64,000 nucleotides of DNA, taken from positions 1-64,000 of the forward strand of contig NZ_MCBX01000002.1 in NCBI RefSeq assembly GCF_001723685.1, in the 5' to 3' direction. Position numbers and translations under genes: made by a program. Positions within the stretch are counted from its first letter, which is position 1, and every line of letters starts with the position of its first letter. Shown piece by piece: positions 52,935 to 63,221 of this stretch. The notes beneath the pieces were generated by a model, which did no database searches, had not been told where the DNA came from, and saw only the letters and a program-made list of their open reading frames with translations. This stretch comes from Candidatus Marithrix sp. Canyon 246 (GTDB lineage Bacteria; Pseudomonadota; Gammaproteobacteria; Beggiatoales; Beggiatoaceae).

Positions 52935-53633
52935 CTATGGTTGCTCCTTTAATTGTAAGTCTGCCCATTTAAAACGAATTTCCTTAGCTTGTTGCTCTTG
53001 TGATCTGAAACGGACAATTAGATAATGAGGTGTAAATCCTTCAGCTAATTGAAAATTACCCTTTATTTTCTTAAAAAACATAAAATTATAGTTTTTATGT
53101 TCAATTGTCTCATTTGTACGATCACCTTCGATATTTATTTCCATAATGCCAGTAGCAGCTTTGGCTATCCAACGAGTAAGTATCATTTTATAATGATATT
53201 GTTTTTTATTATTATCATAAGATAAAGTAAATTTATTAACAAGTAATTTGTTTGGTTTTTTTGCGGTAGGTGTCTGTAATATACGCTTATAAAAATTAAT
53301 TTCTTCAGTTAAATCACTTAAAGATTGTAGCACTTGAATATAAGTTTTTTGACTTTGTTGTGTAGTACGTACCACCATTGCTAATTGTGAACGTAATTCA
53401 GCATTTTGTTTTGCAAAACTGGCGTTTTGTTGCAAAACTGACTCCATATCTGCTTGTTGTTGCTTTTGTATAAAGGATTCATATCCTCCTATAAATATAG
53501 AATATAAGAATATTGCTCCTATTACAATCATAGTAGATACAAACAGAAAAGGGCATAACCAAGGGCGATGTTCCTTAACTCTCATAACACTAGGAGCAGT
53601 TTTAGAATTTTTAGAAGAGAACATATTAGGCAT
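52935..53633 (-). CDS. membrane-anchored coiled-coil protein (DUF6776-like)
   Basis: A 232-residue protein with one N-terminal membrane helix (FLFVSTMIVIGAIFLYSIFI, about residues 29-48), a coiled coil (residues ~60-120, QNAELRSQLAMVVRTTQQSQ) and a C-terminal beta domain (ending VRFRSQEQQAKEIRFKWADL). In related bacteria a protein of this plan lies between argC and a bactofilin gene and has been listed as DUF6776; I assign it on that basis. It may connect bactofilin filaments with the envelope, which is inference. Confidence 0.7.
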   Translation of the reverse strand: MPNMFSSKNSKTAPSVMRVKEHRPWLCPFLFVSTMIVIGAIFLYSIFIGGYESFIQKQQQADMESVLQQNASFAKQNAELRSQLAMVVRTTQQSQKTYIQVLQSLSDLTEEINFYKRILQTPTAKKPNKLLVNKFTLSYDNNKKQYHYKMILTRWIAKAATGIMEINIEGDRTNETIEHKNYNFMFFKKIKGNFQLAEGFTPHYLIVRFRSQEQQAKEIRFKWADLQLKEQP

Positions 53634-53645
53634 TGTTATTATAAG

Positions 53646-54686
53646 TTATGGTGATAATGCTACATTGGTCAAAGCCATTGTTTCTGGTAAACCGCAAATA
53701 ATATTCATATTTTGAATTGCTTGACCAGCTGCACCTTTGACTAAGTTATCAATGACTGCTAAAATAATAATTGTATTAGAATTTTGAGAACGATGTATTG
53801 CTAGTTGACACATATTAGTGCCACGAACATTGCGTGTTTCAGGATGAGAATTAATCGGCAAGACATCAACAAATGGTTCATTCATATAACGTTGTTCAAA
53901 TAAAGCTTGTATGTCTTCTAACTTCATATCTGTTTGTAATAGATTGGCATATAAAGTAGCTTCAATACCACGTATCATCGGCACTAAATGAGGAACAAAA
54001 GTCAAACCAACTTTATCATTACTATATTCATCTAAACCTTGAACAATTTCAGGTGAATGTCGATGCCCTGAAGCATTATAAGCTTTAAAACTTTCGCCAA
54101 CTTCACCCATCAATGTTCCTATATTGGCTTTACGCCCAGCTCCACTGGCACCAGATTTTCCATCAGCTATCAAATATCCTGTATCAATTATACCAGCTTC
54201 TAATAATGGTAAAAATCCTAATTGTATTGCTGTAGGATAACAACCCGGGTTAGCAATAATAGATGCTTTGGTAATTTCTGTACGTTTCCATTCAGGTAAA
54301 CCATATACAGCATCATTTAATAAATTAGAACACGCATGTTCCATGCCATACCATTGCTCCCATACCGCGACATCTTTTATACGAAAATCTGCTGATAAAT
54401 CAATTATTTTTATTCCCAACTTCAAGAGTTCAGGCACGCTTTTCATAGCGGTTCCATTAGGAGTCGCAAAAAATACTATATTACAATTAGCTAAATTTTC
54501 TAGTGTGGGTTCAGTGAATAATAAATCTATATGCCCTCGTAAATTTGGAAATAAATTTGTTATTGCTGTACCAGCTTGTGCGCGAGAAGTAATCGCTTCT
54601 ATTTTTATTTCTGGGTGATTTATTAAAAGACGTAATAATTCAACTCCGGTATAACCAGTACCGCCTACAATGCCGACTTTTATCAT
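53646..54686 (-). CDS. argC: N-acetyl-gamma-glutamyl-phosphate reductase ArgC
   Basis: A 346-residue ArgC, the third step of arginine synthesis (reduction of N-acetylglutamyl phosphate with NADPH). The Rossmann motif is [17 protein letters not shown]; the active-site cysteine is in [31 protein letters not shown] and HRHSPEI follow. I chose the ATG at 54686 because GGAG lies 9 bases before it and the protein fold begins there; the frame also allows 54707. Confidence 0.96.
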   Translation of the reverse strand: MIKVGIVGGTGYTGVELLRLLINHPEIKIEAITSRAQAGTAITNLFPNLRGHIDLLFTEPTLENLANCNIVFFATPNGTAMKSVPELLKLGIKIIDLSADFRIKDVAVWEQWYGMEHACSNLLNDAVYGLPEWKRTEITKASIIANPGCYPTAIQLGFLPLLEAGIIDTGYLIADGKSGASGAGRKANIGTLMGEVGESFKAYNASGHRHSPEIVQGLDEYSNDKVGLTFVPHLVPMIRGIEATLYANLLQTDMKLEDIQALFEQRYMNEPFVDVLPINSHPETRNVRGTNMCQLAIHRSQNSNTIIILAVIDNLVKGAAGQAIQNMNIICGLPETMALTNVALSP

Positions 54687-54867
54687 ATTTATAACTCCAT
54701 TTTTCATGTATCAACCTTGTATTATACAAAGTTTCATTTGAATATCAAAATATTAATTACATTAATAAATACCTGTGATTGTAGTGTTTATGACAAACTG
54801 TGGTTTTATATTGCATGTATTCAATCTAAATATCATAGTAAGTTATTGATATTTAGATTGATAAAAA

Positions 54868-54949
54868 TAATGGTACTTGATTTGCTTATAGCAGTTCGCA
54901 ATTCATTAATTATTAATTTTATTAAAGGTTTTTATATGCTAAAACAAAT
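54868..54949 (+). repeat. duplicated leader plus first codons, copy 1 (before narK)
   Basis: 82 bases from TAATGGTACTTGATTTGC to the codons MLKQ(I). It matches 58688-58768 before the phosphatase/kinase gene with six differences by my alignment. It includes AGCAGTTCGCAA and AAAGG before the ATG. Confidence 0.8.
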
Positions 54950-56417
54950 TAACTTATTTGATTTTAAATCGGAACGGATTCGTATTTTACATTTTACGTG
55001 GTTTGCATTTTTTACCACTTTTTATATTTGGTTTAATCATGCCCCTTTAATGGGTTCTATGAGAGCCGCTTTAGATTTAACCGATCAACAAGTTAAAGTA
55101 TTGTTAATACTCAATGTCGCGCTGACCATTCCTGCACGCATTATAATCGGTATGTTAGTGGATAAATTTGGTCCACGTATTTTGTATTCTCTATTACTAG
55201 TAATTTCAGGTGTACTCTGTATTTTATTTTCCATGGTACAAACTTATGAGCAACTTGCCTTGATGCGTTTTCTATTAGGCTTTGTTGGGGCTGGATTTGT
55301 GATTGGTATTCGTATGATTGGCGAATGGTTTCCGCATAAACAACTTGGACTGGCCGAGGGTCTGTATGGAGGTTTGGGTAATTTTGGTTCTGCTGCCGCT
55401 TCTGTAACTTTGCCAACTGTTGCGATTATTTTAACTAATTATATTGATGCAGAAAATGGCTGGCGTTACTCTTTAGCATTGAATGGTGTGATAGCACTAG
55501 TTTATTCTGTAATTTATTTTATCAATGTAACAGATACGCCAAAAGGTTCAACATATTTTAAACCTAATAAAACCGGCGCTATGGAAGTCACAACTACCAA
55601 GGATTTTGTACTTTATTTGATAATGAACATTCCTTTGTATCTAGCTTTAGCAGTTTTAGCATGGAAACTTTCACCTGTTAATTTAGGCTTGTTAAATCAA
55701 ACATATACTAATGTTATTTATCTGATGTTAGTAGCTACTTATATCTATCAAACATATCATGTTTATCGAGTCAATAAACATATTTTTACAGAAGCTGTAC
55801 CTGAAATTCATCGTTATCAATTTAAACAAGTTGCCATTTTAAATTTAGCATATCTCTGTACCTTTGGTTCTGAATTAGCAGTCATATCTATGTTGCCCCT
55901 ATTTTTCTTGGATACTTTTGGTATTTCTCAAATAATGGCTGGTTTATTAGCTGGAAGTTATGCTTTTATTAATATAGTTGCACGCCCCACTGGAGGTTTT
56001 GTCAGTGATAGATTTGGACGTAAACGCACTTTAATGATTTTATTAACGGGCTTAGCAGGTGGTTACTTTTTGATGAGTCTTATTAATTCTGAATGGTCAT
56101 TATTCTTCGCTGTAGTAATCGTAATGTTTTGTTCATTATTTGTTATGGCAGGTGCAGGTGCTGTATTTGCAGTAGTTCCGCTGATTAAAAGACGTATGAC
56201 TGGTCAAATTGCAGGTATGACAGGAGCTTATGGTAATGTAGGTGCAGTTATATATTTAACTATTTTATCTTTTGTTCCGGCTAGTACGTTTTTTATAGTT
56301 ATTGCTTCTTCAGCATTAATTGTAATGGTCTTTGTGTTTTTATTTTTTGAAGATCCAAAAGGGCAAACAGCAGAAGTTTTGCCAGATGGTACAGTGCAAA
56401 TGATTGATGTAGGTTAA
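54936..56417 (+). CDS. NarK-type nitrate/nitrite MFS transporter
   Basis: A 493-residue major-facilitator protein of the nitrate/nitrite porter family with 12 helices. Signature parts: [20 protein letters not shown], the motif with the nitrate-binding arginine ([20 protein letters not shown]), [16 protein letters not shown] (nitrate signature) and [15 protein letters not shown]. It would take up nitrate as electron acceptor or nitrogen source, fitting a nitrate-respiring sulfur oxidiser. I started it at 54936 because the duplicated leader ends there with a ribosome-binding site; the frame is open further upstream without protein character. A gene for a phosphatase/kinase of the sort often linked to nitrate transporters lies 2.3 kb downstream. 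Confidence 0.9.
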   Translation: MLKQINLFDFKSERIRILHFTWFAFFTTFYIWFNHAPLMGSMRAALDLTDQQVKVLLILNVALTIPARIIIGMLVDKFGPRILYSLLLVISGVLCILFSMVQTYEQLALMRFLLGFVGAGFVIGIRMIGEWFPHKQLGLAEGLYGGLGNFGSAAASVTLPTVAIILTNYIDAENGWRYSLALNGVIALVYSVIYFINVTDTPKGSTYFKPNKTGAMEVTTTKDFVLYLIMNIPLYLALAVLAWKLSPVNLGLLNQTYTNVIYLMLVATYIYQTYHVYRVNKHIFTEAVPEIHRYQFKQVAILNLAYLCTFGSELAVISMLPLFFLDTFGISQIMAGLLAGSYAFINIVARPTGGFVSDRFGRKRTLMILLTGLAGGYFLMSLINSEWSLFFAVVIVMFCSLFVMAGAGAVFAVVPLIKRRMTGQIAGMTGAYGNVGAVIYLTILSFVPASTFFIVIASSALIVMVFVFLFFEDPKGQTAEVLPDGTVQMIDVG

Positions 56418-56444
56418 AATGTCAAAACAAAAATTACAAAGTAA

Positions 56445-56477
56445 AGACCTGACAGGTTTTTAAAACCTGTCAGGTCT
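56445..56477. repeat. AGACCTGACAGGT palindrome
   Basis: 33-base palindrome 27 bases after narK and 95 bases before the ATPase gene; a potential terminator at the border of the inserted pair. Confidence 0.8.
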
Positions 56478-56572
56478 GAAAGATATTAATACACAAACAT
56501 ATAATATCATACTATACTATAATATAGCGATAAATTCAATTATAGTGGCAAAAGCTAGGAATATTTTACTTA

Positions 56573-57871
56573 ATGATTTTAAAAAACATTAAACTAACTA
56601 ATTTTCGTTGTTTCAATGAATTATTCATTGAATTACATCCACGCCTAAATGTTTTTGTTGGAAAAAATGGTCAAGGTAAAACCGCTATTTTAGATGGTAT
56701 TGCCAGAGGATTAGGACGAATTATAACCGAATTAGGCGTTTCAGGCATTGGTTTTAAAGATACAGATCTAAGAAAAAAATCTACTGAAGAAACAGCAGAA
56801 TTTGTACAAGTTCAATTGGAAACTACTGAAAACATTGTTTGGAGTATTTCCAAAAAACGCAAATACCCTAAACCAGCTACAATTCCAAAAGGAACTGGCT
56901 TAAAGCAACTATCAACATTTCTAAAAAGCTTGATTGAAGATTTTGAAAAAGATAAATCAACAACATTACCAATATTTGCTTATTATGGCACTAACCGTGC
57001 CGTGCTTGACGCAACTATTGAACGTAGGCGACATCAAAGCAAAAACTTTTCACCTTTTGAAGCCTATAGTCACTCACTTGATGCAGTCAGTAGATTTAAA
57101 AGTGCTTTAGCATGGTTTGATGCAATGGAAACAGATGAACTAAAACTAAAACAAAGCCATCAAGACTTTAATTACCGTTTACCCATATTACAAACCGTTA
57201 GAAATGCAATAACATCCATGATGCCTGAATTTTTTAATCCACGTATCAGCACTCATCCACTTCATTTCATAGTCTCATGGGATAGAGGAAATGGTGTAAT
57301 TGAAGAATTAAGACTAGAACAACTAAGCGACGGATATCGCACCATGCTAGCTTTAGTAATAGACTTAGCGCGGCGCATGGCACAAACTAATCCCCATATT
57401 GAAGATCCTTTACAATCAGAAGCAATTGTTTTAATAGATGAAATAGATTTACACCTTCACCCAGAATGGCAACAAAAGGTTTTACCTGATTTACTCAAAA
57501 CTTTTCCAAAAACGCAATTTATAGTAACAACACATAGCCATCAAGTGCTAACCACAATAAAAAAAGAAAATCTGCATATTTTAGAATGGAATTCAGAAAA
57601 TGATGTGAATGTGTATAAGCCGCTAACCAACTGCTATGGCGCAGAAAGTTCACGCATATTAGAAGAAATTATGAATGTGCCATCTCGCCCAGAAAGTCGC
57701 ATTGAAGAAGTCCATAAACTTTATGAATATCTGGATTTAGTTAATCAAGGTTATTTTGATAGCAAACGGGCGCAGGAATTACGTCAAGAAATTGAACCCA
57801 TTTTTGCTGATGATTCTGCCCTAGATATTGCTGATAGAGTTATTCGCCGACATAAAATCTTAGGAAAATGA
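56573..57871 (+). CDS. AAA/SMC-like ATPase of a Septu-type defence pair (PtuA-like)
   Basis: A 432-residue ABC/SMC-type ATPase of the AAA_15/AAA_21 class. It starts like RecF/OLD proteins (LTNFRCFNELFIEL), with Walker A FVGKNGQGKTAILDG, ABC signature-like LSDGYRTMLALVIDLA, Walker B AIVLIDEIDLHLHPEWQ and the switch histidine FIVTTHSHQVLTT. It has no TOPRIM domain, so it is not OLD. The following HNH gene overlaps by ATGA. ATPase plus TIGR02646-type HNH is the arrangement of the Septu anti-phage system (PtuA/PtuB). The pair lies between narK and the phosphatase/kinase gene, inside the duplicated leader repeats. Confidence 0.8.
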   Translation: MILKNIKLTNFRCFNELFIELHPRLNVFVGKNGQGKTAILDGIARGLGRIITELGVSGIGFKDTDLRKKSTEETAEFVQVQLETTENIVWSISKKRKYPKPATIPKGTGLKQLSTFLKSLIEDFEKDKSTTLPIFAYYGTNRAVLDATIERRRHQSKNFSPFEAYSHSLDAVSRFKSALAWFDAMETDELKLKQSHQDFNYRLPILQTVRNAITSMMPEFFNPRISTHPLHFIVSWDRGNGVIEELRLEQLSDGYRTMLALVIDLARRMAQTNPHIEDPLQSEAIVLIDEIDLHLHPEWQQKVLPDLLKTFPKTQFIVTTHSHQVLTTIKKENLHILEWNSENDVNVYKPLTNCYGAESSRILEEIMNVPSRPESRIEEVHKLYEYLDLVNQGYFDSKRAQELRQEIEPIFADDSALDIADRVIRRHKILGK

Positions 57872-58563
57872 GATATATAAAAAAAGGAAGTGAAGCACCT
57901 TACTATTTGGAACAAGCGCGATTAAAAAATCTGATACCGCCAAACCCTGAAAAGGCTTGGAAAAATTTTGCTTATAAGGAAGAACTATGCAATTATTTTT
58001 TAGAACCTACACAATACTACATTTGTGCTTATTGTGAAATTAGCTTGAATGAATTAGGAAAGCACATTGAACATATCAAACCAAAAAGTAAGTATCCAGA
58101 ACAAACTTTTAATTATCAAAATCTTGTATTATCTTGCATTGATGATAAACAGTTAAAGAATCTACCACGACACAAGCAAAGTTGTGGACATTACAAACTA
58201 AACAATTATGACCCTTTATTATTTATATCTCCATCAGAACCCACTTGTAAAGATTATTTTTGGTACAGACAAAATGGCGAAGTGATTCCTCATCCTAATT
58301 TGACACAATCACAACAAGAACGAGCGCGTTACACTATTGATTTATTAAATCTGAATAATTTACGTTTAGTAAGACGGCGACGTATTCTGATTGAAGAAAC
58401 GATAATAGAAATTGATAAATTGTTAGATGATTTAGAGGCACTTCACCACTTTGCCGACTGTGATTTATCTTTGACAAATAACCGCCTACAAGCTTTTCAT
58501 TCTGTTAGACTGCAATATTTTGGCGCGATTGGAGAACAAATTATACAACAGTCAGGCTTATAA
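57868..58563 (+). CDS. HNH endonuclease of a Septu-type pair (PtuB-like)
   Basis: A 231-residue HNH nuclease of the TIGR02646 type. The zinc-binding CAYCE (YYICAYCEISLNE), the H-x-EHI-x-PKS motif (KHIEHIKPKSKYPEQTF), NYQNLVLSCIDD and SCGHYKLNNYDPL are all present. In Septu such a protein is the effector that cleaves nucleic acid when its ATPase partner is relieved of nucleotide inhibition; that mechanism is from the known system, not from this sequence. The length is typical. Confidence 0.82.
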   Translation: MRYIKKGSEAPYYLEQARLKNLIPPNPEKAWKNFAYKEELCNYFLEPTQYYICAYCEISLNELGKHIEHIKPKSKYPEQTFNYQNLVLSCIDDKQLKNLPRHKQSCGHYKLNNYDPLLFISPSEPTCKDYFWYRQNGEVIPHPNLTQSQQERARYTIDLLNLNNLRLVRRRRILIEETIIEIDKLLDDLEALHHFADCDLSLTNNRLQAFHSVRLQYFGAIGEQIIQQSGL

Positions 58564-58687
58564 TGCAGCAAACAAATGAATTACTTTAATTACTGATAGA
58601 TCAAATGTAATAAAAAAGACAAACAAAGTTTTATTTTGTAATAAAGCATACAAAAAACCTTTAATAAGATATATAAAATTAAATTAT

Positions 58688-58768
58688 TAATGGTACTTGA
58701 TTTGCTAATAGCAGTTCGCAACTAATTAATTATTAATTTTCTTACAGGTTTTATATGCTAAAACAAAT
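58688..58768 (+). repeat. duplicated leader plus first codons, copy 2 (before the phosphatase/kinase)
   Basis: 81 bases matching 54868-54949, again ending with ATG and MLKQI. The two copies differ at six positions. It accounts for the last part of the 191-base gap after the HNH gene; nothing else was recognised there. Confidence 0.8.
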
Positions 58769-60410
58769 CTCAATTACAATTGGTCAATATTCAGAAGCTG
58801 GGCGTAAACAAATAAATCAAGATGCTTTTGGGGTTTTTTCTCCGCCTGAACCTTTATTAAGCACTAAGGGGATAGTTGCTGTAATTGCTGATGGTGTCAG
58901 TTGCAGTGAAGCTGGTGATCAAGCTAGTAAAGCTGCTGTTGAAAATTTTTTAAATGATTATTTTAGCACTCCTGAATCGTGGACAGTTAAAACTGCTGGT
59001 CAAAAAATTTTAACTGCCATGAACAGTTGGTTATATGGACAAGGTTATCATCTTTATGGCACTAATAAGGGTTTAATTACAACTTTAAGTGCTTTGGTGA
59101 TTAAATCTACTAAGGCTTATTTATTTCATATTGGTGATAGTCGCATATATCGGTTACGCGAAGGCAAACTAAAATGTTTAACTCAAGATCATCGTATTCA
59201 AGTTTCTAAAGACAAGCAATATTTATCTCGTGCATTAGGTATAGAGCTTCATTTAAAAATAGATTATCGAGAACTTGCAGTTGAAGAAGGTGATCAGTTC
59301 ATTTTTGTTACTGATGGTGTATATGAATATGTAACTGACAACTTTATTCTTGAGTCAATCATTGAAAATGATTTAAATCAAGCCTGTGAAAAACTTAGTA
59401 AACTAGCTTTTTCTAATGATAGTCCAGATAATCTGACTTGCCAAATTGTACGTGTCGATAATTTACCAACACAAGATATTGATGGTTTTTATCAGCAATT
59501 AACCGAGTTACCTTTTCCACCAGCTTTAGATCAAGGTATGATTTTAGATGGTTATAAAGTTATACGTGAATTATATGCAAGTAATCGCACTCAATTATAC
59601 TTAGCTGTTGATCAAGAGACAAATAAAAAGCTAGTTCTAAAAACTCCATCAATGAACTTTGAAGATGATCCTGCCTATATTGATTTATTTCTGCATGAAC
59701 AATGGGTAGGTAAACGCATAAATCATCCACATGTGATGAAAGTTTATGAACATAAAAAACATCGTAAATTTTTATATTCTGCCACTGAATATATAGAGGG
59801 GCAAACTTTACGTCAGTGGATGAATGATCATCCTAAAGCCAGCTTAGTTGAAACTAGGGAAATTGTAAATCAAATTAAAAATGGCTTACGGGCTTTTCAT
59901 CGTATGGAAATGATTCATCAAGATATTAAACCAGAAAATATCATGATAGATCAAGATGGTACAGTAAAAATAATAGACTTTGGTTCTACCAAAATTGCTG
60001 GTTTAGAAGAAATTACAACTCCTTTGGAAAGAATCAGTTTATTAGGAACCAAAAACTATACAGCTCCAGAATCTTTATTAGGTTATAGCGGTAGCACGCA
60101 AACTGATATATTTGCGCTGGGTGTGATTACTTATGAAATGCTAACTGGTAAACTACCTTATAAGAACAAATTGAATTATATTTCAGCTTCATCAATTCCA
60201 ATATGGGTAGATAATGTATTAAGAAAAGCAGTTCATCCAGATCCAAAAAAACGTTATGATACTGCGACTGAATTCATTAAAGCACTGGATAAACCTACTA
60301 GCAGCCAATCTAGTTTTATATTAGATAAATCTTTTTGGAAACGTAGTGCGGTTATTTCTTTTATGCTGAATTTGATCTTGATTTTATTGGTTTTGATTTT
60401 ATTAGATTGA
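58755..60410 (+). CDS. PP2C phosphatase - Ser/Thr kinase fusion, membrane-anchored
   Basis: A 551-residue bifunctional regulator. Residues ~1-240 are a PP2C-type phosphatase (NQDAFGVF, VIADGVSCSEAGDQAS, FHIGDSRIYRL, FVTDGVYEY, SPDNLTCQIV). Residues ~265-515 are a Hanks-type kinase (catalytic lysine in KLVLKTP, HQDIKPENIMID, IIDFGSTKI, GTKNYTAPESLLG). The last ~20 residues form a membrane helix (SFMLNLILILLVLILL). The glycine-rich loop is atypical (RELYASNRTQLYLA). Such fusions often lie next to narK-type nitrate transporters. The shared leader upstream suggests common control with narK. Confidence 0.92.
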   Translation: MLKQISITIGQYSEAGRKQINQDAFGVFSPPEPLLSTKGIVAVIADGVSCSEAGDQASKAAVENFLNDYFSTPESWTVKTAGQKILTAMNSWLYGQGYHLYGTNKGLITTLSALVIKSTKAYLFHIGDSRIYRLREGKLKCLTQDHRIQVSKDKQYLSRALGIELHLKIDYRELAVEEGDQFIFVTDGVYEYVTDNFILESIIENDLNQACEKLSKLAFSNDSPDNLTCQIVRVDNLPTQDIDGFYQQLTELPFPPALDQGMILDGYKVIRELYASNRTQLYLAVDQETNKKLVLKTPSMNFEDDPAYIDLFLHEQWVGKRINHPHVMKVYEHKKHRKFLYSATEYIEGQTLRQWMNDHPKASLVETREIVNQIKNGLRAFHRMEMIHQDIKPENIMIDQDGTVKIIDFGSTKIAGLEEITTPLERISLLGTKNYTAPESLLGYSGSTQTDIFALGVITYEMLTGKLPYKNKLNYISASSIPIWVDNVLRKAVHPDPKKRYDTATEFIKALDKPTSSQSSFILDKSFWKRSAVISFMLNLILILLVLILLD

Positions 60411-60422
60411 ATACATCAGTAA

Positions 60423-63221
60423 TTAAAAATACCGTCGAATCAATTCAACCTGAAAACGATAAGCATTTTTTCCAGTTGCTTCTATTAATTCGCGTTGTAA
60501 TAAATTCGCTTTACTAGCTTCAAAGTCTTCTGGAAATTGTGCTTGCAATTCTGCTTCGCTTACTATTGCTGCCTCTCCCTTTGCTGCTATATATTTTAAC
60601 ATCGCTAGAGCCGTTTTGGTTTTTACTTGACTATTACGAATATCAGACAAAAAGAAGCCTCCATTTTGTAATGCTCCCGGTATTGCTGCTTCAACGTCGC
60701 TGATTTGAACCAAATGGCGTATGCTAATATCTTGTTTGTTTTTTAAGTTGACTATTTCTGAACATAATAATTGTGTTAAAGCTGGATGCCCGCGCGTAAT
60801 AGTTAATACTCGTTGACTAGCATCTTCTTCATAACAAAGAGTAAAATTTGGTATTGGTTGTGTTATTAATTGTAAAGCTTCTTCAGTTTCTAAGTAACTT
60901 ATATGCACTGTTTGTACATTTATTAAATAACTCGCCCAACGTTCAAATTCGTCTATCGAACTTGAATCAGATAATAACATTTTAATTCGTGGGCGATGTT
61001 GAATTATATGACGAAACATACCAAGCACTAAAGCTTCATCTAATAAACCTTTGGCTAACACAAAGTCTAAAACACTAAATTCATCTAACATCAATAAGAA
61101 TGTTTGGTTTTCATCAAGCTCTTGTTCTATTTCATCTAACCATTCATCAAAATAACTAAAAGGATCTTCAGTTAATTTTTCGCGTGTTAAAACTGGTAAA
61201 ATTATTTTACGATGACGCTTTGCTGAATTCAACATTGCGCGACTTATATTATATAAAAATCCTGCAAAGTCTTTTGATGAAGCAGGAGGACCTTGCAAAT
61301 CAACAAATAAAGGTATCATGTTAGTAGGTAATAATTTACTTAAATTATTTAGTAACGAAGTTTTACCTGTTCGACGTTGTCCATACAAAAATAACGGTGG
61401 GCGACGCTTATCTAATAATAAACGTTCAATACGTTCACTAATACCACTACGTCCAACAAAAATTTCTTGATCTTCTGTTAGCGGAAGAGCTATAACATAA
61501 GGATTTATTATTTCTTGATTTGCTTCTACAATCTCACTAAGTACTTTCAGATGATCTGCTATAGTATGTCGCCATGTTTCAGCAATCGGACGAAATCGTA
61601 TTGCATATGCCTCAGAAGAACGAGTTAATTCTCGTAATAAACCATCTAAACTTGCTTCAACTTTGTTCAAAACAAGTCTCTGATTATATTTGCTTTTTTG
61701 TTCTAATGCTGCTTGAACATCAAGACTAATACGACTAAAACTACGCAATAATGCACTGGTAGAACCTTCTAATTCACCTGCCGCTAATTTCAGATGTGCT
61801 TTACTGATTCCCTCAACACAACTATTATTTTGCAAACGTCTAGCATCTAATTCGATTTGCGCCTCTTTTGCAGCCCAAGCTTGTGAATTTACACTTAAAT
61901 ACTCAATAGCATTTTTACCAACTCTTGGATAACGTTCTGTTATTTTTACTAAAAAATTTTCTAAACCATATAAAGGTATATATTGTAATTCATCCCAAAA
62001 TGCCGAATGCCAACGAATCATACGACTAGTTTTACGTCTCTCGTAAGCGCGACAAATAAATATATTCCATACCGCTTCAAAAGGATACAATAAAAATGGT
62101 CGCCACCAATTAACCGTTAAACCAGCTACCAGAGCTAATATTGTCCAAGGTAGAATAGTGGTTAAAGCATAAGATTGCGTAATAATTGCAAAAACTACAT
62201 AAGTACCACCACTACCTAAAATCCCAGCTAAAATACCTGCCCAAGTATTGGCAATCTTTGTTGCTAATACATAAGGAAATGCAAATAATAATATATAAAG
62301 CATAGCATTTTCGATTCCGCCATGAACACCGATCAATATAGGATTACTAAAATAGTTTTTTAGCCAAGTAAATATAGTCAATAATAACAAGGCAGATACA
62401 CCAATCAATAAAGCTGGCTTCCAACGCAAAGTTAGCAAAGCCCAAATAATCGTGATAGCAAATCCAAATAAAACAGCAATCATGCCATCATAAGCCATAA
62501 CATACATATTAGTACTTAGCATTAAAGCGGCACGAGGAGCTAAAATACTAACTACAAAAGCGATGATAAAAATTGCAATTGCACTAACAAATATACCAAT
62601 GGTAACACTGCCAATTTGATGATAATATTTCTGAGCATTAGTAGTTTTGTTGGTGTTGAGCATAATAGTAGCGGCACAACTAGCAGTAAAAATAGCTAAA
62701 ATAATAGTATAAAAACTTCTGCTATCATGACTTTGAAATAGATTAATTGCATCAGTAGTATTTAATAATACAGCTATAGCGATATTTTCTACCATATTAA
62801 AAACTACTAATTGCTCAAGCTGATAATCACCCATAGCCATTGGAATACTTAACAATAATCCTGCCATAGCTCCTGCAATAATGCCAAAAGCTACTGAAAT
62901 CAGCATACTGCTTAAAAATCCACCAACAGCCACCAGAAATAAAGTATAGCAACTGATTAAAATTAATTTATCGCTAGGCGTAGATAATAACATCAGCACT
63001 ATTGCAACAATAGCAGTAATCCACACGCCCCATAAAGCATGACCTAAAATCAATAACTTCTGTAAATCATAATTTCGCCAATGCTGTAATTTTAAATTAG
63101 CTAAGGCAAAATTAGGGGCTAAATCAGAATCAATATTTGTGATATAGCGTCGCCAAGCTGAAGGTTTAAAAACTAACCAAAAAATGATTAAAAAACTATC
63201 TAACACTAAATTTTTTTTCAT
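60423..63221 (-). CDS. polytopic membrane protein with C-terminal AAA-type ATPase
   Basis: A 932-residue protein. The first ~400 residues contain about twelve or more hydrophobic helices. Next comes a helical linker (residues ~410-560), then a P-loop ATPase of the AAA_16/Orc-like class: Walker A LYGQRRTGKTSLLN around residues 610-623, Walker B-like FLLMLDEFSVLD, and a winged-helix-like end (QAQFPEDFEASKANLLQREL). This plan is reminiscent of STAND/NACHT signalling ATPases tied to the membrane; I do not know a named family. Its start overlaps the next ATPase gene's stop by 4 bases. It is convergent with the kinase gene (12 bases between the stops). Confidence 0.65.
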   Translation of the reverse strand: MKKNLVLDSFLIIFWLVFKPSAWRRYITNIDSDLAPNFALANLKLQHWRNYDLQKLLILGHALWGVWITAIVAIVLMLLSTPSDKLILISCYTLFLVAVGGFLSSMLISVAFGIIAGAMAGLLLSIPMAMGDYQLEQLVVFNMVENIAIAVLLNTTDAINLFQSHDSRSFYTIILAIFTASCAATIMLNTNKTTNAQKYYHQIGSVTIGIFVSAIAIFIIAFVVSILAPRAALMLSTNMYVMAYDGMIAVLFGFAITIIWALLTLRWKPALLIGVSALLLLTIFTWLKNYFSNPILIGVHGGIENAMLYILLFAFPYVLATKIANTWAGILAGILGSGGTYVVFAIITQSYALTTILPWTILALVAGLTVNWWRPFLLYPFEAVWNIFICRAYERRKTSRMIRWHSAFWDELQYIPLYGLENFLVKITERYPRVGKNAIEYLSVNSQAWAAKEAQIELDARRLQNNSCVEGISKAHLKLAAGELEGSTSALLRSFSRISLDVQAALEQKSKYNQRLVLNKVEASLDGLLRELTRSSEAYAIRFRPIAETWRHTIADHLKVLSEIVEANQEIINPYVIALPLTEDQEIFVGRSGISERIERLLLDKRRPPLFLYGQRRTGKTSLLNNLSKLLPTNMIPLFVDLQGPPASSKDFAGFLYNISRAMLNSAKRHRKIILPVLTREKLTEDPFSYFDEWLDEIEQELDENQTFLLMLDEFSVLDFVLAKGLLDEALVLGMFRHIIQHRPRIKMLLSDSSSIDEFERWASYLINVQTVHISYLETEEALQLITQPIPNFTLCYEEDASQRVLTITRGHPALTQLLCSEIVNLKNKQDISIRHLVQISDVEAAIPGALQNGGFFLSDIRNSQVKTKTALAMLKYIAAKGEAAIVSEAELQAQFPEDFEASKANLLQRELIEATGKNAYRFQVELIRRYF

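Noticed and set aside
56573-57871. OLD/Gabija-type nuclease
   Set aside because: The ATPase has no TOPRIM domain after the switch histidine, and the partner is an HNH protein, not a UvrD-like helicase.
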